NCBI GenBank assembly: GCA_002405555.1
Contig: DHMA01000019.1
Span: 1 to 7,429, forward strand
Origin: Opitutia bacterium UBA4654
GTDB lineage: Bacteria; Verrucomicrobiota; Verrucomicrobiia; Opitutales; Intestinicryptomonadaceae
Direction of reading: 5' to 3'
DNA: 7,429 nucleotides
Shown: in pieces, positions 1-6,360 of the stretch
Numbering within the stretch: the stretch's first letter is position 1
Layout of the letters: each line of letters opens with the position of its first letter
Made by a program: the position numbers and the translations under genes
The notes under the pieces: generated by a model
What the model saw: the letters and a program-made list of their open reading frames with translations, nothing else
What the model was told of the DNA's origin: nothing
Database searches by the model: none

Positions 1-754
1 CAAGCGGATTTTCCGCCGACAATTTTTCAAGAATTGCCTCTTTGGGGAATCTGACAATTTCGCCGATTTCGAAGCCGCTGAAAACAATCGGAACGGGCGA
101 TTTTCCGAAGAACGCCCGCGCCGCGGTAGGGTCGAACCTGATGTTGTATTCGGGCATCATGTTGCGGAGTCTGGGAATGTTCGGATATGTGGCAAACTGC
201 CCCGCCATGACCGAAAAATACTTCACCTTTTTTGCGACAAGCGCGATTCCGTCGAGCTTCGAATACTCGTCCGCCTGCGACGACAGCAAATTCACTACGT
301 TCGTCGAAAATCCGACCGAAATGTAGACCACGCTGCCGTCCTCGCTTTCGCTCAGAACCTTGCGGGCGAGCTTCACGGCGTCTACGGGCCTGTTCTGCGC
401 GTCGAACGAGCGCGGATACGCAAAGCTTCCGTCGGGCTTTTTCATGTCGGAAACGATTACCGCGTACCTGCCGTCCCTGCTCGAAATTCCGTTGGCAGAG
501 ACGCCGACGGGGAATTTTCCGAAGCCGTAGTAGTTGTTCATAATGCTCGTAAACGCTATCGACGCGGGGTGGCGGTTGTTCAGAAGAACCGCAAGCACCT
601 GCGCGCGCCCCGACGCCTCGTAGTCGTAGAGCATTGCAAGGGCGAGGGCGTCGTCCACATCGTTGCCGATGTCGGTGTCGAATATCACCTTTTGGGGAGC
701 CGCCGACGCCAGACACGCAACGAAAAGCGCCGCCGCAAGAAACATTTTTTTCAT
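1..754 (-). CDS. Secreted nucleoside hydrolase (IUNH family), 3' end outside window
   Basis: The first 251 residues are visible; the gene runs off the window at position 1. A signal peptide covers about residues 1-18 (MKKMF, an Ala/Leu/Phe core, cleavage near ASA-AP), so the enzyme is probably periplasmic or surface-exposed. Residues 26-39 read DTDIGNDVDDALAL, the Asp-rich calcium/ribose-binding motif of inosine-uridine nucleoside hydrolases. Residues 145-156 (ISVGFSTNVVNL) fit the family's G-P-x-T-N region, and EYNI at 202-205 followed by DP..A and FSGFEIG (225-231) fit the E-x-N ribose-binding segment. The late catalytic His region would lie beyond the window. Family members hydrolyse the N-glycosidic bond of ribonucleosides, suggesting extracellular nucleoside salvage. 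Start chosen at 754 because an AAAGGA Shine-Dalgarno sits 6 nt upstream. It is separated by 99 nt from the operon upstream and is probably its own unit. Exact substrate unknown. Confidence 0.9.
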   Translation of the reverse strand, partial: MKKMFLAAALFVACLASAAPQKVIFDTDIGNDVDDALALAMLYDYEASGRAQVLAVLLNNRHPASIAFTSIMNNYYGFGKFPVGVSANGISSRDGRYAVIVSDMKKPDGSFAYPRSFDAQNRPVDAVKLARKVLSESEDGSVVYISVGFSTNVVNLLSSQADEYSKLDGIALVAKKVKYFSVMAGQFATYPNIPRLRNMMPEYNIRFDPTAARAFFGKSPVPIVFSGFEIGEIVRFPKEAILEKLSAENPL

Positions 755-760
755 ATCCAA

Positions 761-766
761 TCCTTT
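761..766 (-). promoter_or_regulatory. Shine-Dalgarno of the nucleoside hydrolase gene
   Basis: The minus strand reads AAAGGA, 6 nt before the ATG at 754. This is one of the clearest ribosome-binding sites in the window and supports the 754 start over the second ATG at 745. Confidence 0.7.
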
Positions 767-790
767 TTTGTTGTTATAGTTTGCCTAACG

Positions 791-816
791 AAAAAAAAGC
801 TCCCAGCGGAATTTTC
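791..816 (-). terminator. Possible weak intrinsic terminator after the ppx/gppA-like gene
   Basis: On the minus strand AAAATTCC, a GCTG loop and GGAGCTTT can pair (C-G, C-G, T-A, T-G, one A/C mismatch, then three A-T pairs), and a T tract follows (eight T in total, about five beyond the stem). The stem is imperfect and AT-rich. It sits about 40-60 nt after the stop at 854, the expected place for the end of the long operon. A second, 6-bp A/T-rich inverted repeat lies closer to the stop (830-844, AAAACG-CGT-CGTTTT). Neither is convincing alone. Confidence 0.25.
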
Positions 817-853
817 AAAAGTCAATAGCAAAACGACGCGTTTTCGGATTATT

Positions 854-1729
854 TCACGACGCCGATTCGGCGCGGACAATTCCGTAGCGGATATTGCAGA
901 AAGTGTGCGTAAGGCGGTTTTTTCCGAGAGAGCGCATAAGCTCCATTATGCACGCGAACGCCGCGGGAATTATGTCCGCCCTGCCCGCGCTTATGCCGAA
1001 TTTTTCGACCCTTTCGCCGACCGAAAGCGGCAGAACCGCCGCGTAGCATTTTTCGATGTCGGCAAGCGAAATTTCGTTTTCCGCCCCCGAAAGACCGAGC
1101 TTTGCCTTCATCAAACGCGCAGCCACAACCGCGCCTCCCGCGCCGACAAGCAGCTCTGTTTTCGGGAAGTCGGCAAGCGACGCCGCAAACTCAGCGCGGG
1201 CGCGTTCGAAATATCCGTCGGGCGAAGCGCATTCGCGCGTAAGCCGCACCGCGCCGACATTCAGGCTCTTTGCGCATTCCACCGCGCCGTTTTGCCCAGC
1301 GACGATTTCCATGCTGCCGCCGCCCAAGTCGAAGTACGCGCATTTTTTGGAGGCGTCTACCAGCGGGTCTCCCATCGCGCCCGAAAACGACAGCCGCGCT
1401 TCGTCGCCGCCCGAAAGCACGCGGATTTCAACGCCCGCGCTTTCGGCGACGGCGGCGGTAATTTCGTCCCTGCGGGGGCTGTCGCGCAATGCGGAGGTCG
1501 CAACGGCGACGGTTTTGAAAGCGGGCGCAAACGCTGAGGCCTCGCGCACGAAAAGCGAGACGGAGTCAGAAACGACGTCCGCGGCGTTCGGCACAAGTCC
1601 GCCGCTTCCCATAATCCGCCTGTCGAGGGTGCGCTCGTAGAGCCGCGCAACCGCGCCGTTTTCGACGCGCCCAAGCAGGCACTTTATCGTGTTCGAGCCG
1701 ATGTCTATTGCAAGTACCGCGCCGCTCAT
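854..1729 (-). CDS. Ppx/GppA-family phosphatase, short form
   Basis: A 291-residue protein of the exopolyphosphatase / guanosine pentaphosphate phosphatase family (ASKHA fold), which removes phosphate from polyphosphate or pppGpp in the cytoplasm. Seen: IDIGSNT at 8-14 (first phosphate loop), ATSALRD at 77-83, SGGDEARLSF at 106-115 with the likely catalytic Glu at about 110, DLGGGS at 134-139 (second phosphate loop), GAGGAVVAA near 196-204, and AGRADIIPA at 248-256. The length matches the two-domain short members; the C-terminal HD-like extension of E. coli Ppx/GppA is absent. The ATG at 1729 overlaps the RsmI stop by 4 nt (ATGA), so it should be translationally coupled. It is the last gene of the long operon. 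Whether it prefers polyphosphate or pppGpp cannot be read from the sequence. Confidence 0.9.
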   Translation of the reverse strand: MSGAVLAIDIGSNTIKCLLGRVENGAVARLYERTLDRRIMGSGGLVPNAADVVSDSVSLFVREASAFAPAFKTVAVATSALRDSPRRDEITAAVAESAGVEIRVLSGGDEARLSFSGAMGDPLVDASKKCAYFDLGGGSMEIVAGQNGAVECAKSLNVGAVRLTRECASPDGYFERARAEFAASLADFPKTELLVGAGGAVVAARLMKAKLGLSGAENEISLADIEKCYAAVLPLSVGERVEKFGISAGRADIIPAAFACIMELMRSLGKNRLTHTFCNIRYGIVRAESAS

Positions 1730-2415
1730 AGCGTAAATCCGTCGGGGGCTACAATCACGACAAATTCGCCTTTTGTGGACGATTTTTTAAGCTCCGCCGC
1801 AACGTCGGCGAGCCTGCCGACAAAGAAGCGTTCGAACATTTTGGAAATCTCCTTGGCGACGCACACGGCGCGGTCGCCGCCGAAGACTTCGAGGGCGTCG
1901 TCAACGAATTTTTCAATCCTGTACGGCGACTCGTAGAATATCAGCGTGTGCCCGAAGTCGGCGTATTTTTCGAAAAAGTTTTTCCGCGCCGCCGTCTTTG
2001 CGGGGAGGAAGCCGACGAACAAAAACGAGTCGCTCGGCAGCCCCGACGCGCTCAACGCCGAGGCGAACGCGCACGCCCCCGGAATCGGCACGACTTTCAC
2101 GCCGCCCGCGCGGCATGCGCGGACTATTCTGAAACCCGGGTCGCTTATGCACGGCGTTCCCGCGTCGCTTACAAGAGCCACGTTTTTGCCCGCTTTGAGC
2201 CTTTCGAGAAGCAGCGGCGCAACGCCGCGCTCGCGCGAATCCTCGTTCACGAACATCTCCTTTTCGATTCCGAATTTTCTGAGCATCGCGCCCGTAATGC
2301 GGGTGTCTTCGCACGCGACCAAATCGCACGAGCGCAGCGTTTCGAGAGCGCGTTCGGAAATGTCCGACAGATTGCCTATCGGCGTCGCCACAACGTAAAG
2401 AGTGCCCTCTTCCAT
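1726..2415 (-). CDS. rsmI: 16S rRNA (cytidine-2'-O)-methyltransferase RsmI, short form
   Basis: A 229-residue SAM-dependent tetrapyrrole-methylase-fold protein. RsmI 2'-O-methylates C1402 in the decoding centre of 16S rRNA. Seen in order: TPIGNLSDIS at 11-20, CEDTRIT at 35-41, VSDAGTPCISDPG at 82-94, PGACA...ALSASGLPSD at 112-129, GFLPAK at 135-140, YESPYR at 161-166, and a KGEFVVIV strand at 215-222. E. coli RsmI is about 286 residues; here the protein stops right after the methyltransferase core, so the small C-terminal domain is missing. The usual His of the EDTRHT motif is Ile. Start at 2415 gives the standard N-terminus; GGAG lies 9 nt upstream. FolK ends 3 nt before it and the Ppx/GppA gene overlaps its stop by 4 nt. 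Confidence 0.93.
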   Translation of the reverse strand: MEEGTLYVVATPIGNLSDISERALETLRSCDLVACEDTRITGAMLRKFGIEKEMFVNEDSRERGVAPLLLERLKAGKNVALVSDAGTPCISDPGFRIVRACRAGGVKVVPIPGACAFASALSASGLPSDSFLFVGFLPAKTAARKNFFEKYADFGHTLIFYESPYRIEKFVDDALEVFGGDRAVCVAKEISKMFERFFVGRLADVAAELKKSSTKGEFVVIVAPDGFTL

Positions 2416-2418
2416 GCC

Positions 2419-2904
2419 TTAAAACTCCGCAAAGGGTTGGTATTTTTTCGGCGCGTTGCCGAGCGCGCCCGCGACGTCGCAGCAAAAGTCGGTCTCGAAA
2501 GAGTCCAAGATGTCGGCAAGCGGCGCAAGCACGAAGTCGCGCTCGCTCCAACGCGGGTGCGGAATTTGGAGCGCGGCGTCGGAATACGCGCGTCCCTCGT
2601 AGAAAATTATGTCGATGTCGATTTCGCGCGGGCCGTTGGGAAACGTCTTTGTCCGCCCCAGCCGCGCCTCCGCCGACTTGCAGAATTCGAGAAGCTCCAG
2701 CGGCTCGAACTGCGTTTCGCAGAGAACCGCCGCGTTGAGGAAGTCGCGCTGGTCGGCAAAGCCCGCGGGCGCGGTCTCGTAGATTTTGGAGCGCGAAATT
2801 ATCCGCGCAAAATTCTCTATTTCCGCGAGCGCGCGCACGAGGTTTTCGCGGCGGTTTCCGACGTTCGAACCCAATGCCAGCACTATGCGTTTTGCGTTTT
2901 TCAT
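2419..2904 (-). CDS. folK: 2-amino-4-hydroxy-6-hydroxymethyldihydropteridine pyrophosphokinase (HPPK)
   Basis: A 161-residue cytoplasmic enzyme of folate synthesis that transfers pyrophosphate from ATP to 6-hydroxymethyl-7,8-dihydropterin, giving the FolP substrate. Seen: LALGSNVGNR at 9-18 (family G-S-N-x-G-[ND]), the YETAP substrate loop at 42-46, FLNAAV at 55-60, EARLGR at 79-84, and GPREIDIDII at 91-100 with the two metal-binding Asp at 96 and 98, then IPHPRW near 113-118. Length is normal for bacterial HPPK. The ATG at 2904 overlaps the FolB stop as ATGA; an AGAGGGG purine stretch lies 12 nt upstream (2917-2923), rather far, so coupling to FolB translation is likely. It lies between folB and rsmI in the operon. 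Confidence 0.95.
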   Translation of the reverse strand: MKNAKRIVLALGSNVGNRRENLVRALAEIENFARIISRSKIYETAPAGFADQRDFLNAAVLCETQFEPLELLEFCKSAEARLGRTKTFPNGPREIDIDIIFYEGRAYSDAALQIPHPRWSERDFVLAPLADILDSFETDFCCDVAGALGNAPKKYQPFAEF

Positions 2905-3275
2905 TTTATGTAGTCGCCCCTCTTTCTGCGGATTTTCACCGAAATTCCCCCGAAGTCGTAGCCGATGTCCACGCCCAATTTCGCGACCTCGACCTCCGCT
3001 TCGAGAAGGATTGCAAAGCGCGTAAACAGCCGCTCGGCAATCATGTCGGCAAGCTTTTCCACAAGCCGCACGCTCTCGCCGGCAAGCACGCCCTTGGCGA
3101 TTGCGACCGCCGCGGGATAGTCTACGGTGTCGTCAAGCGCGTCGCTTTTCGCGGCGGTATCGAGCGGCAGGAAGAGCCGCAGCGACACTTCGAAATCCCT
3201 GAATTCGTCGCGTTCGGCGGCGAAGCAGCCGTGTTTGCCTTTGAGTCTGATTCTGTCTATTTTAATTTCGTCCAT
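2901..3275 (-). CDS. folB: Dihydroneopterin aldolase
   Basis: A 124-residue enzyme that cleaves 7,8-dihydroneopterin to 6-hydroxymethyl-7,8-dihydropterin and glycolaldehyde, one step before FolK. Seen: KGKHGCFAAER at 12-22, corresponding to the family's G-x-x-x-x-E segment with the active-site Glu at 21; DDTVDY at 48-53 with the conserved Tyr at 53; VEKLA at 72-76; and Lys 99 in the VEVAKL strand, matching the catalytic Lys. Length is typical (about 120). GGAG lies 8 nt before the ATG at 3275 (3284-3287). Its start overlaps the end of folP by 19 nt and its stop overlaps folK by 4 nt. The family also contains epimerases (FolX), but the folP/folK context favours FolB. Confidence 0.92.
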   Translation of the reverse strand: MDEIKIDRIRLKGKHGCFAAERDEFRDFEVSLRLFLPLDTAAKSDALDDTVDYPAAVAIAKGVLAGESVRLVEKLADMIAERLFTRFAILLEAEVEVAKLGVDIGYDFGGISVKIRRKRGDYIK

Positions 3276-4093
3276 TTTGAAATCTCCATTGCGGTTTTGA
3301 GCGCGGCGGCGTTTTTTGCCACGTCGTGCACCCTGTAAATATCGGCGGAATTGGACGCGGCGGAAATCGCCGTGATTGCGGCGGTGGCGTCGTCCCGCGC
3401 CTCCATGCCCGCGCCTACAAGCCCCGCCAGCGACGACTTCCGCGAAACGCCAAGAAGTATTTTGTACCCGAACATTCGCAATTCGCCGAGCCGCGCGGCT
3501 ATCTCGAAATTCTGCTCCGGCGTTTTGCCGAAGCCGAAGCCGGGGTCGATTATGATTTTTTCCGCGCCCTCGCGCTCCACAGCCGCGACCACCTCGGCTA
3601 CTCCGCGCACGAACGCGCCGAAGAAATCGCCCGAAAATTCCGCGCCGCGCGAGTTGTGGGTTGCGACAATCGGACAGTCGAACTCCGCGGCAAGCGCCGC
3701 CATCGGACAGCGTCCGTCGACGACCCGCACAAGGACGTCGTTTATGATGTCCGCGCCGTTTTCGAGAGCCGCCCGCGCGACTTCGGGCTTGTAGGTGTCG
3801 ACCGAAATCGCGACGTCGGGAAGCGCGTTCCGCACCGCCGCGAGCTTGGGAAGCAAAAGCCGAAGTTCCTCGTCGGCGGGCAGCGGCTTGCAGTCGGGGC
3901 GAGTAGACTCCGCGCCGATGTCCACAATCGCCGCGCCCTCCGAAACCATGCGCAACGCCTGCCCGACGGCGGCGGAGTCGTCCAAATATTTTCCGCCGTC
4001 TGAAAACGAGTCGCGCGAGACGTTGAGGACGCCCATTAGCATGGGGAACGCCGAGGCGTCATCTGGAAATCTGTTTTTCGAGATACTTTGCAT
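3257..4093 (-). CDS. folP: Dihydropteroate synthase
   Basis: A 278-residue TIM-barrel enzyme that joins p-aminobenzoate to 6-hydroxymethyl-dihydropterin pyrophosphate; the sulfonamide target. Seen: MGVLNVSRDSFSDGG at 20-34 (loop 1), DIGAESTRPD at 58-67 (loop 2), SVDTYK at 97-102, IIND at 116-119, THNSRG at 145-150 (usual MHMRG position), IDPGFGFGKT at 182-191, GVSRKS at 215-220 with the pterin-binding Lys at 219, and RVHDV at 254-258. Loop 1 differs from the usual NVTPDSFSDGG: Thr-Pro is Ser-Arg at 26-27. The frame stays open to 4153, but 4093 gives the family's normal N-terminal length; internal ATGs at 4042 and 4036 are alternatives. No clear Shine-Dalgarno is visible at 4093. The chosen start overlaps the TPR gene by 35 nt. 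Stop TAG; folB begins 19 nt inside it. Confidence 0.93.
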   Translation of the reverse strand: MQSISKNRFPDDASAFPMLMGVLNVSRDSFSDGGKYLDDSAAVGQALRMVSEGAAIVDIGAESTRPDCKPLPADEELRLLLPKLAAVRNALPDVAISVDTYKPEVARAALENGADIINDVLVRVVDGRCPMAALAAEFDCPIVATHNSRGAEFSGDFFGAFVRGVAEVVAAVEREGAEKIIIDPGFGFGKTPEQNFEIAARLGELRMFGYKILLGVSRKSSLAGLVGAGMEARDDATAAITAISAASNSADIYRVHDVAKNAAALKTAMEISKWTKLK

Positions 4094-5288
4094 ATTCAGA
4101 AAATTCGGGATACTTTTTCGCAAGCGCGGCGGCGAGCGAATGCGCCGCAACAAAGTCTCCGCGGGCGACAGCCGACCTCAGCATGCCGTAGCGGGCGGCG
4201 GATTCGAAGCGAGGGTCGAGCGACGCGCGGGCGTAGTGCGCGTCGGCCGCGCCCCAGTCGCCGAGCTCGGCGCACGCGCCGCCCAATGCGCACAAAACGC
4301 GGGCGTCGTCGGGGAATTTTTTAGCGCAGGCTTCGAGGTGTTTTCTGGCGGCGGGAAAATCGCCCGCGCCGAACTTGGCAAGCCCAGAAATCTTTTCGCG
4401 CAGGTCTCCGCCGAGCGATTCCGCAAGCCCCTCCGCGCCCGAAAAATCGCCCGAGGCAAGCATCGCCTCCGCCGCGTTGCCCGCGGAGGACGAATCGCCG
4501 AGCCGCGCGTACGCCTCGGCGGCGTCGCGGTAAAGGCGCATTTTGAAAAGCAGGCTCGCTAAAAACAGGGCGTCCGACCTCTCCGCCGCGCCCGTCTTTT
4601 CGAGAAACCCGAAAGCCGCCGCCGCCCCGCAGAAATCGCCGCGCCGCGCCCTCGCGCTTCCCGCAAGCCGCACGGCGCGGGCGGAAAATTCGGCGTCGCG
4701 CATAAGTCTTTTCGCGGCGGTTTCGCACTCTTCGAAACGCCCAAGCTCGTAGAGGTACGCCGCTTTTGCGAAGAGCGCGGCGCGGTTCGAATCGTCGTAG
4801 AGAAGCGCCTGATTGCAGAAATTCAGCGCGGAGGAAAAGTCCCGCGCGTCGGCGGCGCGTTTTGCGAGCCACAGCAGAATTGCGGAGTCGGAACCGCCCG
4901 ACAGCGCGAGAGCGGCCCGCATTTCGGCGAGGGCGTCGGAATCGCGCCCAAGCTGCGAAAGCGCAAAGCCTAAGTTTTTCCGCGCCGCAAAAAACGACGG
5001 CGAAAGCTCCGCCGCCCTGCGGTACGCCGCAACCGCCGATTCCGCGTCTCCGCCGCGCATTTGCGCGTTGCCCAAATTGAAGAACACGACAGCACCGGCC
5101 CAATTTTTTCGGGAGGCGTCGAGCAGGATTTCGAGAGCCGCCGAATTGTCGGAAGCCTCCGCCGCCGCGCGAACCGCCTCCGCCTCCCTGCGCGAAACCG
5201 ACGGCGACGCCCCGAACGGCGCAACGCCCGCCGCCGCCGCGCAAATCGCGGAGGCAAAAAACAGAAGATATGCGCCAAAAATTTTCAT
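4059..5288 (-). CDS. Exported tetratricopeptide-repeat protein linked to the TonB cassette
   Basis: A 409-residue protein with a signal peptide at about 1-20 (MKIFGAYLLFF core, cleavage near AAAA-G) and then almost wholly helical TPR-like repeats, so it should be periplasmic. Recognisable repeats begin near residues 66 (VVFFNLGNAQMRGGDAESAV), 100, 134, 168, 203, 238, 328 (VLCALGGACAELGDWGAADA) and 364; between about 265 and 325 the repeats are short and degenerate. The Cys at 16 is preceded by Ile, so it is not a good lipobox. Its ATG overlaps the tonB stop (ATGA). A TPR gene directly after tonB is also what I recall from the Vibrio TonB2 cluster, where it is thought to be an accessory of the motor; that role here is inferred. 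No enzyme domain is visible. Repeat boundaries are by eye. Confidence 0.85.
   Translation of the reverse strand: MKIFGAYLLFFASAICAAAAGVAPFGASPSVSRREAEAVRAAAEASDNSAALEILLDASRKNWAGAVVFFNLGNAQMRGGDAESAVAAYRRAAELSPSFFAARKNLGFALSQLGRDSDALAEMRAALALSGGSDSAILLWLAKRAADARDFSSALNFCNQALLYDDSNRAALFAKAAYLYELGRFEECETAAKRLMRDAEFSARAVRLAGSARARRGDFCGAAAAFGFLEKTGAAERSDALFLASLLFKMRLYRDAAEAYARLGDSSSAGNAAEAMLASGDFSGAEGLAESLGGDLREKISGLAKFGAGDFPAARKHLEACAKKFPDDARVLCALGGACAELGDWGAADAHYARASLDPRFESAARYGMLRSAVARGDFVAAHSLAAALAKKYPEFSEYAKYLEKQISR
5237..5258. repeat. 22-nt direct repeat, copy A (5' end of the TPR gene)
   Basis: Exactly identical to 5905-5926. It lies in the signal-peptide region of the TPR gene and encodes F-A-S-A-I-C-A (residues 11-17). 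Flanking bases differ on both sides. Confidence 0.8.
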
Positions 5289-5959
5289 TTCACTATTTTA
5301 AACGGTATCGGCAGAACGAAGCGCGCGCGCACGCGTTCCCCGTTTTTCATGGGCGATTCGTAGCGCAATTTCGAAGCCGCGTCAACCGCGCTTTTTTCGA
5401 ACCGCGCGTCGGTCGAGCCTGCCACGGACTCCACTTCGACACTGCCGTCGGAATCGACCACGACGTTCAGCAAAACCTCGCCCTCGATTCCGCGGTCGAG
5501 CAGTTTGCGGGGATAGTCTATGCGGACGGAATTAAGACGCTTCGGAATTTTGTCGAGCGCGTCAAGCTCGAAGGCGTCGAATTTCGTTTCGGAGTCGGAA
5601 AGCCCTCCGCCGAAAGAGTCGAACGCGAGGTTTCCGCCCGCGCCGAAATCGGGAACGGCGACGCCCACCGAAGAAAAGTCGAGCGCGGGCACGGTAAATT
5701 CCGCCGCGGTCTTTGCGCCCGAAAAATTCGGCACGCCCGCCGACGCCCCGCGCCCCGAAGCCCCCGCGTTTTTCGCGCCGCCGTCCGACCGCTGTTGCGC
5801 GGCGGAATACACGCGCGCAAGCTTGGGCGTCCGCCCCGCGTCGCCCCGACGCGAAACGGCGACCGAAAGCGGAAGCACCGCAAACGCCGCCAAAGTCGCC
5901 GCAACCGCGCAAATCGCGGAGGCAAAGCCGTAGTTTTTGGACTGGAACGCCGTCTTCAT
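5285..5959 (-). CDS. tonB: TonB-family energy transducer
   Basis: A 224-residue protein: short cytoplasmic N-terminus, one membrane helix at about 11-35, an extended Gly/Ala/Ser-rich periplasmic linker at about 36-137, and a C-terminal TonB domain at about 138-220. The domain shows DYPRKLLDRGIEGEVLLNVVV (start 148), VDSDGSVE, a DARFEKSAVDAASKLRYESP segment and a final basic strand, matching the Y-P-x(n)-G-x-E-G family pattern. TonB carries the ExbB/ExbD proton-motive energy to outer-membrane receptors. Unusual: no His in the membrane helix (the SxxxH of E. coli TonB is lacking) and only four prolines in the linker. The frame is open upstream to 5998, but 5959 is chosen because GGAG lies 5 nt upstream and the ATG overlaps the ExbD stop as ATGA. 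Symbol given for family; the TonB2 subtype is inferred. Confidence 0.85.
   Translation of the reverse strand: MKTAFQSKNYGFASAICAVAATLAAFAVLPLSVAVSRRGDAGRTPKLARVYSAAQQRSDGGAKNAGASGRGASAGVPNFSGAKTAAEFTVPALDFSSVGVAVPDFGAGGNLAFDSFGGGLSDSETKFDAFELDALDKIPKRLNSVRIDYPRKLLDRGIEGEVLLNVVVDSDGSVEVESVAGSTDARFEKSAVDAASKLRYESPMKNGERVRARFVLPIPFKIVK
5905..5926. repeat. 22-nt direct repeat, copy B (5' end of tonB)
   Basis: Exactly identical to 5237-5258, 668 nt away in the same orientation. It lies in the membrane-anchor region of tonB and encodes F-A-S-A-I-C-A (residues 12-18) in the same reading frame. Confidence 0.8.
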
Positions 5960-6360
5960 TTTTTCTCCGCCGAAACGTAGATTTCCTCCGCCCCGCACAA
6001 TTTTGCGGTGTCCATGACTTCCACGAGAGTCGAGACGGGCGCGGACGAATCGCCGCGCAACACCACCGTTTTGTCGAAGCGCATGTGCGCTCGAAGACGC
6101 GCTTCAAGCTCCGCCCGCGACACTTTCACGCCGCCCACCGAAACCGTCGAATCCGCCGCAATCGAGACCGTCAGCGGCTTCGATTCGGGGCGGACGGCAG
6201 TCGCGGCTTTCGGCACGTCGATTTTCACCGCGCCGCCGTCGGAAAACGTGGTGGTCACCACAAAGAAAATCAGCAGTATGAAAATGACGTCGATTAGCGG
6301 CGAAATGTTTATAGACTCTTCGCCCTCTCCGTCCGAAAATTTGGGTCTGCGCAGGCTCAC
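5956..6360 (-). CDS. exbD: ExbD/TolR-family biopolymer transport protein
   Basis: A 134-residue inner-membrane protein with one N-terminal helix. Residues 16-37 (SINISPLIDVIFILLIFFVVTT) are the ExbD/TolR signature; Asp 24 matches the proton-carrying Asp25 of E. coli ExbD. The remaining about 90 residues form the periplasmic domain, ending STLVEVMDTAKLCGAEEIYVSAEKK, like the family's V-x-x-M-D-x-A-x-x-A-G-x-x-x segment. It starts with GTG at 6360: no ATG exists near the correct N-terminus, the GTGA overlaps the preceding ExbB stop, and an AAGGGGGG ribosome-binding site is 4 nt upstream. The frame is open further upstream but that part is a shadow of the ExbB gene. It forms the ExbB-ExbD motor with the two ExbB proteins encoded just before it. 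Confidence 0.93.
   Translation of the reverse strand: MSLRRPKFSDGEGEESINISPLIDVIFILLIFFVVTTTFSDGGAVKIDVPKAATAVRPESKPLTVSIAADSTVSVGGVKVSRAELEARLRAHMRFDKTVVLRGDSSAPVSTLVEVMDTAKLCGAEEIYVSAEKK
5965..5968 (-). promoter_or_regulatory. Shine-Dalgarno of tonB
   Basis: GGAG on the minus strand, 5 nt before the ATG at 5959. It lies inside the 3' end of exbD and decides the internal start over the upstream in-frame ATG at 5998. Confidence 0.65.

Noticed and set aside
773..778. TATAAC as a -10 promoter box for the nucleoside hydrolase
   Set aside because: No fitting -35 box 17 nt upstream, and a start would fall on the Shine-Dalgarno. TTGACT at 820-825 likewise has no -10 at the right distance.
569..1537. 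322-codon open frame on the plus strand
   Set aside because: It is antisense to the Ppx/GppA and nucleoside hydrolase genes, whose motifs are unmistakable. Its translation is Arg/Ala-rich with no family motif and reflects GC-rich codon bias.
1948..2913. 321-codon open frame on the plus strand
   Set aside because: Antisense shadow of rsmI and folK; no recognisable domain or ribosome-binding site.
3257..4093. FolP as an acquired sulfonamide-resistance (sul) enzyme
   Set aside because: It is embedded in a folB-folK operon with the same codon style as its neighbours and no mobile element nearby; a native enzyme is the simpler reading.
5241..5243. Cys 16 of the TPR protein as a lipoprotein attachment site
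   Set aside because: The preceding residues are Ser-Ala-Ile; a lipobox needs a small residue before Cys. A standard signal peptide fits better.
4321..5244. 307-codon minus-strand frame inside the TPR gene
   Set aside because: Out-of-frame shadow, extremely Arg/Gly-rich; the TPR frame has a signal peptide, repeats and overlapping junctions at both ends.
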